Assembly: GCA_938024025.1 (NCBI GenBank)
Contig: CALJBY010000305.1
Coordinates: 1-7,418, forward strand
Source: an uncultured bacterium
GTDB taxonomy: Bacteria > Desulfobacterota > WTBG01
Direction of reading: 5' to 3'
Length of the DNA: 7,418 nucleotides
Positions 1 to 5,461 of this stretch are shown here, piece by piece. The notes beneath the pieces were generated by a model. That model searched no databases, was not told the DNA's origin, and was given only the letters and a program-made list of their open reading frames with translations. The position numbers and the translations under genes were made by a program. Positions within the stretch are counted from its first letter, which is position 1, and the number at the start of each line of letters is the position of its first letter.

Positions 1-1
1 C

Positions 2-196
2 TCCGGTTTCTCTGCGCATGCAGATTATAACGAAATCCTTGCATGGTTACTGGGATTCAACCGGCCACCAGTAAAGACATTTATTGTTCACGGAGAGCCC
101 GATTCATCAAAAGCCCTGGCAAAAAAAATTGAGCATACTTTAGGGTGGGAGGTAGTAATCCCGGAATACAATGAAGCATGTTCAATAGATTTGTGA
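2..196 (+). CDS. C-terminal end of a beta-CASP/RMMBL metallo-beta-lactamase RNA-processing-type nuclease (5' truncated by window)
   Basis: The fragment is open from the window edge to a TGA at 194-196 and gives 64 residues. It starts with SGFSAHADYNEIL and continues with FIVHGEPDSSKALAKKI and a V-x-I-P segment near the end. This order (S-x-SAH-x-D, then about 24 residues later VHGE, then an amphipathic helix and a terminal VxIP strand) is the RMMBL tail of beta-CASP metallo-beta-lactamases, the family of CPSF73 and bacterial or archaeal RNases of that type. In characterised members the His of SAH-x-D and the His of VHGE lie at the active site, the latter binding zinc. The metal-binding HxHxDH N-terminal half would lie upstream of the window, so substrate (RNA or other) cannot be judged. 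The gene converges on the epimerase gene, with a hairpin in the gap. I am confident of the family and not of the exact function. Confidence 0.85.
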   Translation, partial: SGFSAHADYNEILAWLLGFNRPPVKTFIVHGEPDSSKALAKKIEHTLGWEVVIPEYNEACSIDL

Positions 197-209
197 TGCT
201 CTCCGCGTA

Positions 210-241
210 CCCTGGTTAAATAAGCTTCGCATTTAACCGGG
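210..241. terminator. Hairpin between convergent genes, possible bidirectional terminator
   Basis: The arms at 210-221 and 231-241 pair over 11 bp (GGTTAAAT against ATTTAACC plus three outer C-G pairs), with one bulged T at 213 and a 9-nt loop. The hairpin lies 13 nt after the stop of the nuclease gene and 48 nt beyond the stop of the opposing epimerase gene, where a shared terminator is expected. There is no clean T-run immediately after either arm; a T-run occurs only at 264-268. It may therefore be a weak or factor-dependent terminator, an mRNA 3'-end stabiliser, or just an inverted repeat. Confidence 0.4.
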
Positions 242-289
242 CAGGCTATGCTACCTTTCAAGGTTTTTATCTCTTGTACGTGCCTCATA

Positions 290-1222
290 CTAACCTTCAA
301 CAATTTCCTGAAGTATCTGCTGAATGGTAAATTGTGGTTTTCCCAACTCAGCTATTGTTTTTGACAAATCCCGGGTGATATCATACCCGTACATCTTCAG
401 GTAGAGTGGAGGGATGGGGCATAGTCCAAGCTTCCACAGGAGAGAGACTGCCCCCAGGGTAATCTTTTCGGGAAGCTTGATGGGGGATGGTTTTGCGCCG
501 CCCAGTCTGGCGGCTTCTGAAAAGAGCTCCAGAAGCGACATGGTTCCCTCCGAGGCTATGTCAAAGATGCCTTCTTTGCCGAGGGCATGTAAACAGGCAT
601 CGATCACATCATTTACGTGGACGAGCTGGATGGGAGGGTTTTTATCGCCGAGGGTTATAAATCGTCCCGATTTCGATGCGGACTTAAACATATCTCCCAT
701 CCCGGCACCACCGCCCTTCCAGCAAACGATGGCAAGACGGAGAGCTGCTACTCGCATACCAGAATCGTCTCCTGCCTTGAGAAACATCTTTTCGGCCTTA
801 ATTTTATTCCGGGCGTAAAAGTCATCCTGTGGGTTGAGATAATTCCCGTCCCGGTCGTGCATGCCACCTTCTTTTTGCAGGTCCCCGTAGACCCGGCCGC
901 TGCTTGCAAAGACTATGTTTTTAATCCCTTTTTGTGCGGCGCAGTCTATTATATTCTGAGAACCATTCAAATCGATATCATCCCGCGTGGCAGCAGCCAG
1001 TTTAGGTTTGGTACAAAAGGCGAGGTGGATGATTGAGTCGATGCCGTTTTTTTCGATCAGTGCTCCTATTGAGGAATCCCTGATATCCATCAGTTTAAAT
1101 CTCTGTTCTGGAAGGTCAGGATTGTTAGCACAATCAATTCCCATGAAATCGATTCCATCTTTGAGGAATCGATTTGCCATTCTTTTACCAATGTGACCTG
1201 AAGCACCTGTTATAAGAATCAT
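290..1222 (-). CDS. NAD(P)-dependent epimerase/dehydratase, extended SDR family
   Basis: This 310-residue protein is of normal length for extended short-chain dehydrogenase/reductases. The N-terminus has the Rossmann signature TGASGHIG (residues 5-12, G-x-x-G-x-x-G). Asp30 ends the second strand, and MDIRD at 45-49 matches the adenine-binding D-hydrophobic-R element. The active-site triad is visible: Ser108 in FASSGRVYG and the Y-x3-K motif Tyr136-Lys140 in FYARNK. Residues 160-170 and about 195-206 (IQLVHVNDV) match the substrate-side strands typical of GalE-like and RmlB-like enzymes. The likely role is cytosolic modification of a nucleotide sugar or similar substrate, but the substrate cannot be read from sequence. 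The ATG at 1220-1222 is preceded by an AGGAGGG ribosome site (1227-1233, minus strand). The gene stands alone: it converges with the nuclease gene and is divergent from the FrhB-like gene. Its 5' flank runs straight into a repeat mosaic. Confidence 0.85.
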   Translation of the reverse strand: MILITGASGHIGKRMANRFLKDGIDFMGIDCANNPDLPEQRFKLMDIRDSSIGALIEKNGIDSIIHLAFCTKPKLAAATRDDIDLNGSQNIIDCAAQKGIKNIVFASSGRVYGDLQKEGGMHDRDGNYLNPQDDFYARNKIKAEKMFLKAGDDSGMRVAALRLAIVCWKGGGAGMGDMFKSASKSGRFITLGDKNPPIQLVHVNDVIDACLHALGKEGIFDIASEGTMSLLELFSEAARLGGAKPSPIKLPEKITLGAVSLLWKLGLCPIPPLYLKMYGYDITRDLSKTIAELGKPQFTIQQILQEIVEG

Positions 1223-1258
1223 TAGTCCCTCCTGAAGGTTATACTCAAACTTGTTTCT

Positions 1259-1282
1259 AACCGCAAAGACGCAAAAGCAAAA
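1259..1282. repeat. Degenerate CGCAAA-type tandem repeat, about 9-nt period
   Basis: Two and a half A-rich units of the form ACCGCAAAG / ACGCAAAAG / CAAAA follow each other. It is the first of several short-period tracts in the gap between the epimerase and FrhB-like genes, and it begins only 37 nt upstream of the epimerase start. The tract is short, so tandem origin is suggestive rather than proven. Confidence 0.45.
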
Positions 1283-1288
1283 TACAAA

Positions 1289-1327
1289 TGCCTAAAATGC
1301 ACTAAATTGCCTAGAATGCCTAAAATT
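1289..1327. repeat. Degenerate TGCCTAAAA tandem repeat, 9-10 nt period, four units
   Basis: Four successive units begin at 1289, 1298, 1308 and 1317, each a variant of TGCCTAAAA(T), with lengths 9, 10, 9 and 10. The alternating unit length and single-base differences show a decayed tandem array and not coding sequence; no frame through it carries a supported gene. Confidence 0.75.
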
Positions 1328-1335
1328 AAGAAAGC

Positions 1336-1363
1336 AGAAGTCAGGAGTCAGAATTCAGAATAG
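1336..1363. repeat. Degenerate AGAAGTC/AGAATTC heptamer tandem repeat, four units
   Basis: Four in-phase 7-nt units start at 1336, 1343, 1350 and 1357, with consensus AGRAKTC. The spacing is exact and the variation falls mostly at the third and fifth positions. It lies next to, but has a different consensus from, the two heptamer arrays that follow. Confidence 0.75.
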
Positions 1364-1366
1364 TGC

Positions 1367-1408
1367 TGAACGTTCAACATCGAACGTCCAACGTTGAACT
1401 TCCAATAA
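1367..1408 (+). repeat. Heptamer array D1, consensus NNAACRT, five units plus a decayed sixth
   Basis: Units begin exactly every 7 nt at 1367, 1374, 1381, 1388, 1395 and, degraded, 1402. The core AACGT or AACAT is kept while the first two bases vary (TG, TC, CG, CC). Read on the opposite strand the unit is YGTTSRA, the same as the array at 1428-1469, so the two arrays form an inverted pair around a 19-nt A/T-rich spacer. A short open frame runs across both arrays on the plus strand, but it is just the repeat translated and is not called as a gene. Confidence 0.85.
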
Positions 1409-1427
1409 AAAACCTGCTTTGTTTTTA

Positions 1428-1469
1428 CATTCAACATTCGATGTTGAGCGTTGAATGTTCGACGTTCAT
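1428..1469 (-). repeat. Heptamer array D2, consensus YRTTSRA, inverted partner of D1
   Basis: Six units start at 1428, 1435, 1442, 1449, 1456 and 1463, all 7 nt, with consensus YRTTSRA; examples are CATTCGA, TGTTGAG and CGTTGAA. They are the reverse complement of the unit at 1367-1408. Transcribed or single-stranded, the two arrays could fold into a long imperfect cruciform or hairpin of about 40 bp per arm, with several registers possible because pairing can slip by whole 7-nt units. Confidence 0.85.
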
Positions 1470-1479
1470 CTTTTCTTTG

Positions 1480-1503
1480 CTCCAACACTCCAGTACTCCA
1501 ATT
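1480..1503. repeat. CTCCAAYA octamer tandem repeat, three units
   Basis: Three 8-nt units start at 1480, 1488 and 1496, with consensus CTCCARYA (last unit CTCCAATT). The period is exact. It lies 10 nt after heptamer array D2. Confidence 0.65.
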
Positions 1504-1513
1504 TCAAAACTGA

Positions 1514-1548
1514 ACGGGCTAACGGGCCAACCGGTTAACAGGCTAACC
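1514..1548. repeat. ACGGGCTA octamer tandem repeat, four units
   Basis: Exact 8-nt units start at 1514, 1522, 1530 and 1538 (ACGGGCTA, ACGGGCCA, ACCGGTTA, ACAGGCTA), followed by a partial ACC. Variation is confined to positions 3, 6 and 7. It is the last repeat tract before the promoter region of the FrhB-like gene. Confidence 0.8.
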
Positions 1549-1585
1549 TTTATTTGAGTTTATCATGTTAAGGGGTGTTGTCAAA

Positions 1586-1614
1586 TTGTTATAAATGTAT
1601 TGCGCTCCTATTTT
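1586..1614 (+). promoter_or_regulatory. Candidate sigma-70-like promoter for the FrhB-like gene
   Basis: TTGTTA at 1586-1591 and TATTTT at 1609-1614 are 17 nt apart and 61 nt upstream of the ATG at 1676. Each hexamer matches consensus at four of six positions. The remaining stretch 1549-1675 shows no repeat unit and is A/T-rich, as expected for a promoter region. Other weak pairs exist nearby, so this is one candidate. Confidence 0.3.
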
Positions 1615-1675
1615 AATTGAGGTAAACGTAGTACCACTTCTTAGGGGATAGAATAATCATAGTGAAGGAATTGCC

Positions 1676-3088
1676 ATGATCACCCGGACGAAAGAAAAAG
1701 AGGATCTGATACTGGATCGGCACATTGCCCTATCACGGGATGGTTTTGAAGCATTGCAGAAGGTTACCGCGTTTTGCTGTGCTGGCTGCGGGCTCTGCGT
1801 CAGCATTTGTCCTTTAGGTTCTATTGCCTTTGATGAGATCAAAAAGCGGCCGCTCCTTACAGGGGAGTGTAACCGGTGCGGGTATTGCTACCTTGCCTGT
1901 CCGAGGAGCTTTCTCCCCCTTTCAAAGATTGAAAAGACCTATTTTGGCAGCAATGGAAGCGAAGAGTTTAAACGTCTCGGTGCCTTCTGCGACTTATTTG
2001 TTGCACGAGCCGGAAGTAAAGAGATTTACCGGGAAGGTACCCCCGGTGGAACCACTACCGCACTGGTGCACTATCTGATGGAAAAGGGGTACGTTGAAGC
2101 CGCCCTGCTCACCCGGGGCAAGCATCCGGACATCAGGTTCTGTATGCACCCGGAACCCTACATAGCGTCGTCACCACAAGAAGTGTTTGCCAGTGCCCAT
2201 TCAAAATTTGAAATTAGTCCGGTCCTTTCACATCTGGGAGCGCTTTCCCGGTACAAGCGTACCCTTTTCGTCGGAACACCATGCCACATCATGGCATTCC
2301 GCAAACTTCAAATCATTTATCAGGATGAAATGATGCGCACCAAAATGAAAGGACTCTCAGAGATTGCAGAAAAACTCACAGCATCGGTTACCTATGCACT
2401 TTCCATAAACTGCTTTTTGAACCACACCAATATGGATAAGGCCTATGAGTGGTTAAAGGTGCAGGAAAAAGACATCGTGCGATTTAACGAGAATGTCACC
2501 AAAAAATTGGCACATGAGGCCCTTGAGGATGGTAAGGACTGGAGGTGGTTCATACAAAATTCTGTGGTGACACGAGATGGACAGGTAAAAGATTATGATG
2601 TATTGCAGCTTGGGGTGCTGCTTCTCTACAGTGGATGTCTTGTATGCAACAATATGATTGTCAGTAAGCATGCCGATGCAAGTATCGGCTTCTTTGGTGC
2701 TGAAACGGGAGTAAAGGAGTTTGGCTGGAATACGGTATCCATTATGGATCCTGCCTTGAAAGAGATTGTCGATAAAATGGTTGCCGAAAAAAAGCTTGAG
2801 CAAAAGCCTGTTTTGCGGAACTATGGGAGGGTCCTGCGAAAGACCCTGGAGGTGCTTATGCGCGGTCTTATGCCGGCAAAGGATTTCATGGGGGTAAGCC
2901 ATTACCTGCAGACAGGAGAGTGGTACTATCCGGGAACGATGAAGAAAATAAAAGGCCCCCGCCGGGGGACCTATATACTTGGGCTCGAGCTTTTTTACCT
3001 TGCCCAGACCTTCAGAAAGAAAATGTTTTATGATGGCACACTCAAGGCACTGGGAAAAGCAGGTGCCTACCGCACTACAGTTTACTAA
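1676..3088 (+). CDS. FrhB/FdhB-family iron-sulfur flavoprotein (coenzyme F420 hydrogenase/dehydrogenase beta-subunit type)
   Basis: This 470-residue protein has an N-terminal 2[4Fe-4S] ferredoxin domain with two complete C-x2-C-x2-C-x3-C-P motifs (Cys35-38-41-45 and Cys65-68-71-75). FrhB_FdhB_N features follow: GTPGGTTTALVHYL (121-134), in the place of the usual SGG-x-VTALL, and GTPCHIMAFRKLQ (200-212). The FrhB_FdhB_C part has SINCF (Cys246) and GCLVC with a following ADASIG (320-337), which matches C-x2-C...AD-x-S-x-G. Cys203, 246, 321 and 324 could hold a further cluster, which is inference. Relatives pass electrons between FAD, F420 or a ferredoxin partner and a substrate; the family also includes the chlorophyll-pathway reductases BciB and HCAR. 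No hydrogenase or formate dehydrogenase subunit is adjacent, so it is an orphan and its substrate is unknown. GAAGGA at 1664-1669 precedes the ATG. The last residues (about 425-470) are basic and look specific to a subfamily. The stop overlaps that of the cupin gene. Confidence 0.85.
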   Translation: MITRTKEKEDLILDRHIALSRDGFEALQKVTAFCCAGCGLCVSICPLGSIAFDEIKKRPLLTGECNRCGYCYLACPRSFLPLSKIEKTYFGSNGSEEFKRLGAFCDLFVARAGSKEIYREGTPGGTTTALVHYLMEKGYVEAALLTRGKHPDIRFCMHPEPYIASSPQEVFASAHSKFEISPVLSHLGALSRYKRTLFVGTPCHIMAFRKLQIIYQDEMMRTKMKGLSEIAEKLTASVTYALSINCFLNHTNMDKAYEWLKVQEKDIVRFNENVTKKLAHEALEDGKDWRWFIQNSVVTRDGQVKDYDVLQLGVLLLYSGCLVCNNMIVSKHADASIGFFGAETGVKEFGWNTVSIMDPALKEIVDKMVAEKKLEQKPVLRNYGRVLRKTLEVLMRGLMPAKDFMGVSHYLQTGEWYYPGTMKKIKGPRRGTYILGLELFYLAQTFRKKMFYDGTLKALGKAGAYRTTVY

Positions 3089-3588
3089 CGGGTGAGCACC
3101 CTGATGAGATTTTCAAACTGCGGATAGTCTGCAATCAGTCTTTCTCTTTGTCCGGATTCATAATCATAGGGCTCAAATCCCGGTGACATGGTCGTACCGA
3201 GGAGGGCAAACTGCCCACCGGCGCATAACCGTGAACCCTGCCACACACCCTTCTTGACAACCACCTGCAGTTGCATGCCCCTTGTGATATCCTGTCCCAG
3301 GGTTATGGTTTTACCCGATCCATCCGGCAGGAGCTGGAGCATCTCTACCGGATCTCCCAGGTAAAAGTGAAACGTTTCATCAGTTGGGAGCCGGTGGAGG
3401 GCAGAAAAGGTATCGGGTGTAAGTAAAAAATATATTGCCGTAGCAAGTGCTCTCTCTTCTTCGTAACCATCCGGCAGTTTATCCTTCGATAAGGTGTGAG
3501 GAGAACGATAGGTTTCCCTAAAATACCCCCCTTCCTCAGGATGTGGCCTCAAGTTGAGCAGTGACTTTACTGTATTTGCTGTAATCAT
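3085..3588 (-). CDS. Cupin_5 / DUF985 family protein
   Basis: This 167-residue protein matches the single-domain Cupin_5 (DUF985, yeast YML079w-like) family along its whole length. The motifs are L-x-PHPEEGGYFRE (14-25), AIYFLL (51-56), FSALHRLPTDETFHFYLGD (61-79) with the His and Glu of the barrel, QVVVKKGVWQGSRL (108-121), and FALLGTTMSPGFEPYDYE (127-144). Members are small cytosolic beta-barrels whose ligand is uncertain; sugar-epimerase-like or small-molecule binding has been suggested from structure. The ATG at 3586-3588 has an AGAGGAA site (3594-3600). The 3' end shares 4 nt with the FrhB-like gene. Upstream, only 2 nt separate the ribosome site from a 61-nt palindrome, so a transcript arriving from the DUF362 gene would carry that hairpin next to the start region. 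Confidence 0.88.
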   Translation of the reverse strand: MITANTVKSLLNLRPHPEEGGYFRETYRSPHTLSKDKLPDGYEEERALATAIYFLLTPDTFSALHRLPTDETFHFYLGDPVEMLQLLPDGSGKTITLGQDITRGMQLQVVVKKGVWQGSRLCAGGQFALLGTTMSPGFEPYDYESGQRERLIADYPQFENLIRVLTR

Positions 3589-3602
3589 GCTAATTCCTCT
3601 TA

Positions 3603-3663
3603 AATAGGGACAGCGCCCATTTTTGATATAATGCTTGTATAAAAAACGGGCGCTGTCCCTATT
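3603..3663. mobile_element. Near-perfect 61-nt palindrome, MITE/REP-like element
   Basis: The left arm 3603-3624 and right arm 3641-3663 are inverted copies (AATAGGGACAGCGCCC at the outer 16 positions), identical except for one A/G difference before the T-run and one extra base in that run. The loop, 3625-3640, is A/T-rich. The outer ends are AATAGGGAC, and pairing stops abruptly there, as expected for a discrete inserted unit. The element nearly fills the gap between the DUF362 stop (3682) and the cupin start (3588). It has no coding capacity and no target-site duplication I can identify. It may be a non-autonomous palindromic repeat (REP/RAYT-like or MITE) or a strong terminator-like hairpin for the DUF362 gene. 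The mobile interpretation depends on finding other copies. Confidence 0.55.
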
Positions 3664-3681
3664 ATAACGTGTTTCTCTAGC

Positions 3682-4776
3682 TCACTTTGGGTAGCGGGCA
3701 AACATCTGGCCCCAGGGTGATTCCGCTTCCCATTTTTTCACTACGGGTAGCCCTTTAGTTTTGTACCATATGGAATCATGATAAAATTCTGAGGCAAAAA
3801 TAAAAATATTGACGATAAATGTCTGAAAAAATAGTTTTTGAAGATGCTTTAACGGTGTGTCAAACCAGAACAATCTTCCCACACCGGTAGCAAGGTTGAC
3901 TCCTACATCGAAGTTCCAGTTTTCCTCAGCCGCATCAGTATCCCCAACAATTTCAATCTCCCCGGGGTCACCGATACCGATACCGTTTTGATGAGCGAGA
4001 TAGATGCAGGGAAGATCACGCCAGTTGAAGCCCATTATTTTTGCGGCAACCGTGTCAATTGCCACCTGGTCGGCTGATGCCAAGATAATATTTTTGTCGT
4101 GAGGTATTACGGTGCGGGGTCCTGGTCCTGATCCTGCCGTGGTTCCATCCATAGTTGCAAACATGCCGGTGTGGATTTCCTTGCCAATGGCAAGAAGATC
4201 TACCAGGGTTTCGTGTATCAGGGTGTGAGTGTAGTGACGATGATAATTGAGAAGTCCGCCAAAGGCATTTTTGAGCGCCCCGGTGTAAGTGGTGTAGGAA
4301 TGTGTTTTAACGGTGGGCATGTGTACAATGTTTTTTCCCTGAAAGTAATCGGGGATTCTGATTCCATCGGGGAAAATTGTGTGGAGTGCCAGGGTCTTGA
4401 ACTTAGGTTTATATTCGATCCAGCGCATGTCTTCCTCTTTGAAATTGAAGAGCACGGGGATGTTGTAACGTTCATAGATCGGTTTAAACTTTAGATCTTC
4501 TTCTCCCTTTTCCGGAATGGTAACCACGGTGTGATTGTGTACAGCAACTAAATCAGCAAAGCCTGAACCTTTAAGGCTTTCAACGGTGCCCTCAAGCTGC
4601 CAGGGGGTGGTGTTTACGCCGGGGAAAACGTTATGCCAGGTAATATTATCCTTTAAGATGGTAGTCGCTTTAGGATCGAGTGCATCTTTCAATCCTCCCA
4701 GTTCAGAGAGCCGTTGATAGTCCTTCACTACAGTTTCTGGTTTAGTTCTTACAATAGCTACTTTTGCCTTTGCCAT
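3682..4776 (-). CDS. DUF362 domain-containing protein
   Basis: This 364-residue protein shows the DUF362 hallmark blocks in order: NIVHMPTVKTHSYTTYTGALKN (149-170, key KTH at 157-159 and TGALKN at 165-170), then FGGL, then MDGTTAGSGPGPR (209-221), and SADQVAIDTVAAKIMGF (234-250). A His-rich patch, NYHRHYTHTLIHE (177-189), lies between them. Many DUF362 proteins carry a ferredoxin domain, but this one has no Cys cluster. The domain's activity is poorly defined; links with Fe-S and redox proteins are frequent. The C-terminal 70 residues include a hydrophobic stretch (about 305-330) that may be an amphipathic helix or membrane-associating segment; I see no signal peptide. The ATG at 4774-4776 has AGGAG at 4783-4787. 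The gene is separated from HU by a terminator and from the cupin gene by a palindrome, so it is probably monocistronic. An alternative frame through the middle is a shadow. Confidence 0.85.
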   Translation of the reverse strand: MAKAKVAIVRTKPETVVKDYQRLSELGGLKDALDPKATTILKDNITWHNVFPGVNTTPWQLEGTVESLKGSGFADLVAVHNHTVVTIPEKGEEDLKFKPIYERYNIPVLFNFKEEDMRWIEYKPKFKTLALHTIFPDGIRIPDYFQGKNIVHMPTVKTHSYTTYTGALKNAFGGLLNYHRHYTHTLIHETLVDLLAIGKEIHTGMFATMDGTTAGSGPGPRTVIPHDKNIILASADQVAIDTVAAKIMGFNWRDLPCIYLAHQNGIGIGDPGEIEIVGDTDAAEENWNFDVGVNLATGVGRLFWFDTPLKHLQKLFFQTFIVNIFIFASEFYHDSIWYKTKGLPVVKKWEAESPWGQMFARYPK

Positions 4777-4878
4777 GGATAACTCCTGCTGATAGTAAGC
4801 GCTGTAAAATAATTAGCAATAATCCCTAATACTAGCATATTTACCTGTAAAATAAAAACACTTTTACCAATGGTCTTT

Positions 4879-4908
4879 TTTATACACAATGGGCTGTGGT
4901 GCTTGTAA
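4879..4908 (-). promoter_or_regulatory. Candidate promoter for the DUF362 gene
   Basis: On the minus strand, TTACAA (4903-4908) and TATAAA (4879-4884) are 18 nt apart. The -10 is good and the -35 weak. It would give a leader of about 95 nt. The -35 lies in a tandem direct repeat, TTGTAAG twice on the plus strand at 4903-4916. The gap 4777-4936 is A/T-rich and otherwise featureless. Confidence 0.33.
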
Positions 4909-4936
4909 GTTGTAAGCAGATAGTAAACTGAACAGG

Positions 4937-4971
4937 AAAAACCCGGTACTGTTTGTCAGTACCGGGTTTTT
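4937..4971 (-). terminator. Intrinsic terminator downstream of the HU gene
   Basis: A perfect 15-bp inverted repeat (4937-4951 and 4957-4971, core CCCGGTACTG) has a 5-nt loop and is flanked by A5 on one side and T5 on the other, so it works as a Rho-independent terminator in either direction. On the minus strand it begins 25 nt after the HU stop codon at 4997-4999. It isolates HU from the DUF362 gene. Confidence 0.9.
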
Positions 4972-4996
4972 AAGTGCTGGGTAGTCTTCGGCAGAA

Positions 4997-5299
4997 CTAT
5001 TTCGGAGGGATGATTGTATCTTTACACGCTTTGGCAACTCTGAACTTTACGACCGTTTTTGCCTTAATTTGAATTTCTTCACCAGTTGCAGGGTTTCTGC
5101 CCTTGCGTGCTTTTCGTTTTACTAAAACCAGCTTGCCTACTCCGGGGAGTGTAAAGGAGCCTTTCTTTTTTGTTTCCCGGTAAGCGACGGTAGTAAGCGT
5201 GTCAAGAAAACCATTAACATCATTCTTTGTGATTTCCAGTGTTTCTGCAAGTTCTGTTACGAGCTGTGCCTTGGTCATGGGTTTTGCTTTTGTTGCCAT
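4997..5299 (-). CDS. HU/IHF-family nucleoid DNA-binding protein
   Basis: This 100-residue protein begins MATKAKPMTKAQL and has the complete HU fold: helices at about 8-42, then GSFTLPGVGKL (47-57), the basic arm with RKARKGRNPATGEE (62-75) including Pro70, whose equivalent intercalates between base pairs in HU and IHF, and the closing FRVAKACKDTI helix. It is slightly longer than the usual 90 residues because of a Lys-containing N-terminal extension and a short tail. I chose the ATG at 5297-5299 because GGAGG (minus strand, within 5307-5314) lies 8 nt upstream; an in-frame TTG two codons earlier sits too close to that site. It has its own promoter and terminator. It binds DNA non-specifically as a dimer and compacts or bends it. 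HU versus a more specialised paralogue cannot be decided. Confidence 0.95.
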   Translation of the reverse strand: MATKAKPMTKAQLVTELAETLEITKNDVNGFLDTLTTVAYRETKKKGSFTLPGVGKLVLVKRKARKGRNPATGEEIQIKAKTVVKFRVAKACKDTIIPPK

Positions 5300-5362
5300 A
5301 AACAATTCCTCCCTGATGGTTGATGCAGTTGATTAATAAAAAGTACCTCACTGATTTCATGC

Positions 5363-5390
5363 ATTATAATGGCGGGAAAAATTAATGCAA
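5363..5390 (-). promoter_or_regulatory. Sigma-70-like promoter of the HU gene
   Basis: The minus strand reads TTGCAT (5385-5390), a 16-nt spacer, and a consensus TATAAT (5363-5368). The predicted start is near 5356, giving a leader of about 57 nt that ends in the GGAGG ribosome site. It is the clearest promoter in the window and fits an abundant nucleoid protein. Confidence 0.7.
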
Positions 5391-5406
5391 GGAAAATCGT
5401 ATCCCC

Positions 5407-5458
5407 AGTGCACTTTTCTCATTACAACACGTGCTGCTTTAATCGTGATGACACGTGT
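5407..5458. promoter_or_regulatory. Cluster of short palindromes upstream of the HU promoter
   Basis: AGTGCACT (5407-5414) and two copies of ACACGTG (5427-5433 and 5451-5457) occur within 52 nt, just upstream of the HU -35 and just downstream of the PNPOx-like stop. The two CACGTG hexamers are each palindromic and could bind a dimeric regulator. Alternatively, they pair with each other (7 bp, 17-nt loop) as a weak hairpin ending the upstream unit. No T-run follows. Confidence 0.3.
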
Positions 5459-5461
5459 ATT

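Noticed and set aside
88..303. 71-codon minus-strand open frame over the nuclease tail and hairpin
   Set aside because: It overlaps the clear RMMBL coding sequence and the stop of the epimerase gene, spans the 210-241 hairpin, has no recognisable family and lies on the wrong side of both genes.
617..1036. Long plus-strand open frames within the epimerase gene
   Set aside because: They are antisense to a gene with complete SDR motifs and a strong ribosome site, and show no known domain.
1238..1266. TTGCGG-17-TATAAC promoter-like pair on the minus strand ahead of the epimerase gene
   Set aside because: The hexamers and spacing look good, but a start about 7 nt after the -10 would fall inside the AGGAGGG ribosome site (1227-1233), and the -35 lies in a CGCAAA repeat unit. 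The likely promoter is elsewhere or the match is chance.
1363..1557. 64-codon plus-strand open frame across the repeat mosaic
   Set aside because: Its product is the translated heptamer and octamer arrays, with repeated low-complexity residues, no ribosome site and no protein-like composition. It is a by-product of in-phase repeats.
2453..2902. 149-codon minus-strand open frame within the FrhB-like gene
   Set aside because: It is antisense to conserved FrhB_FdhB_C motifs and has no ribosome site or recognisable domain.
4218..4494. Overlapping open frames inside the DUF362 gene on both strands
   Set aside because: The DUF362 frame carries the family's motifs (KTH, TGALKN, DGTTAGSGPGP) across this stretch; the others are shadows.
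5299..5305. TTG start giving HU two more N-terminal residues
   Set aside because: The TTG is only 2 nt from the GGAGG site; the ATG at 5297-5299 has ideal 8-nt spacing and gives the typical MATK-type start.
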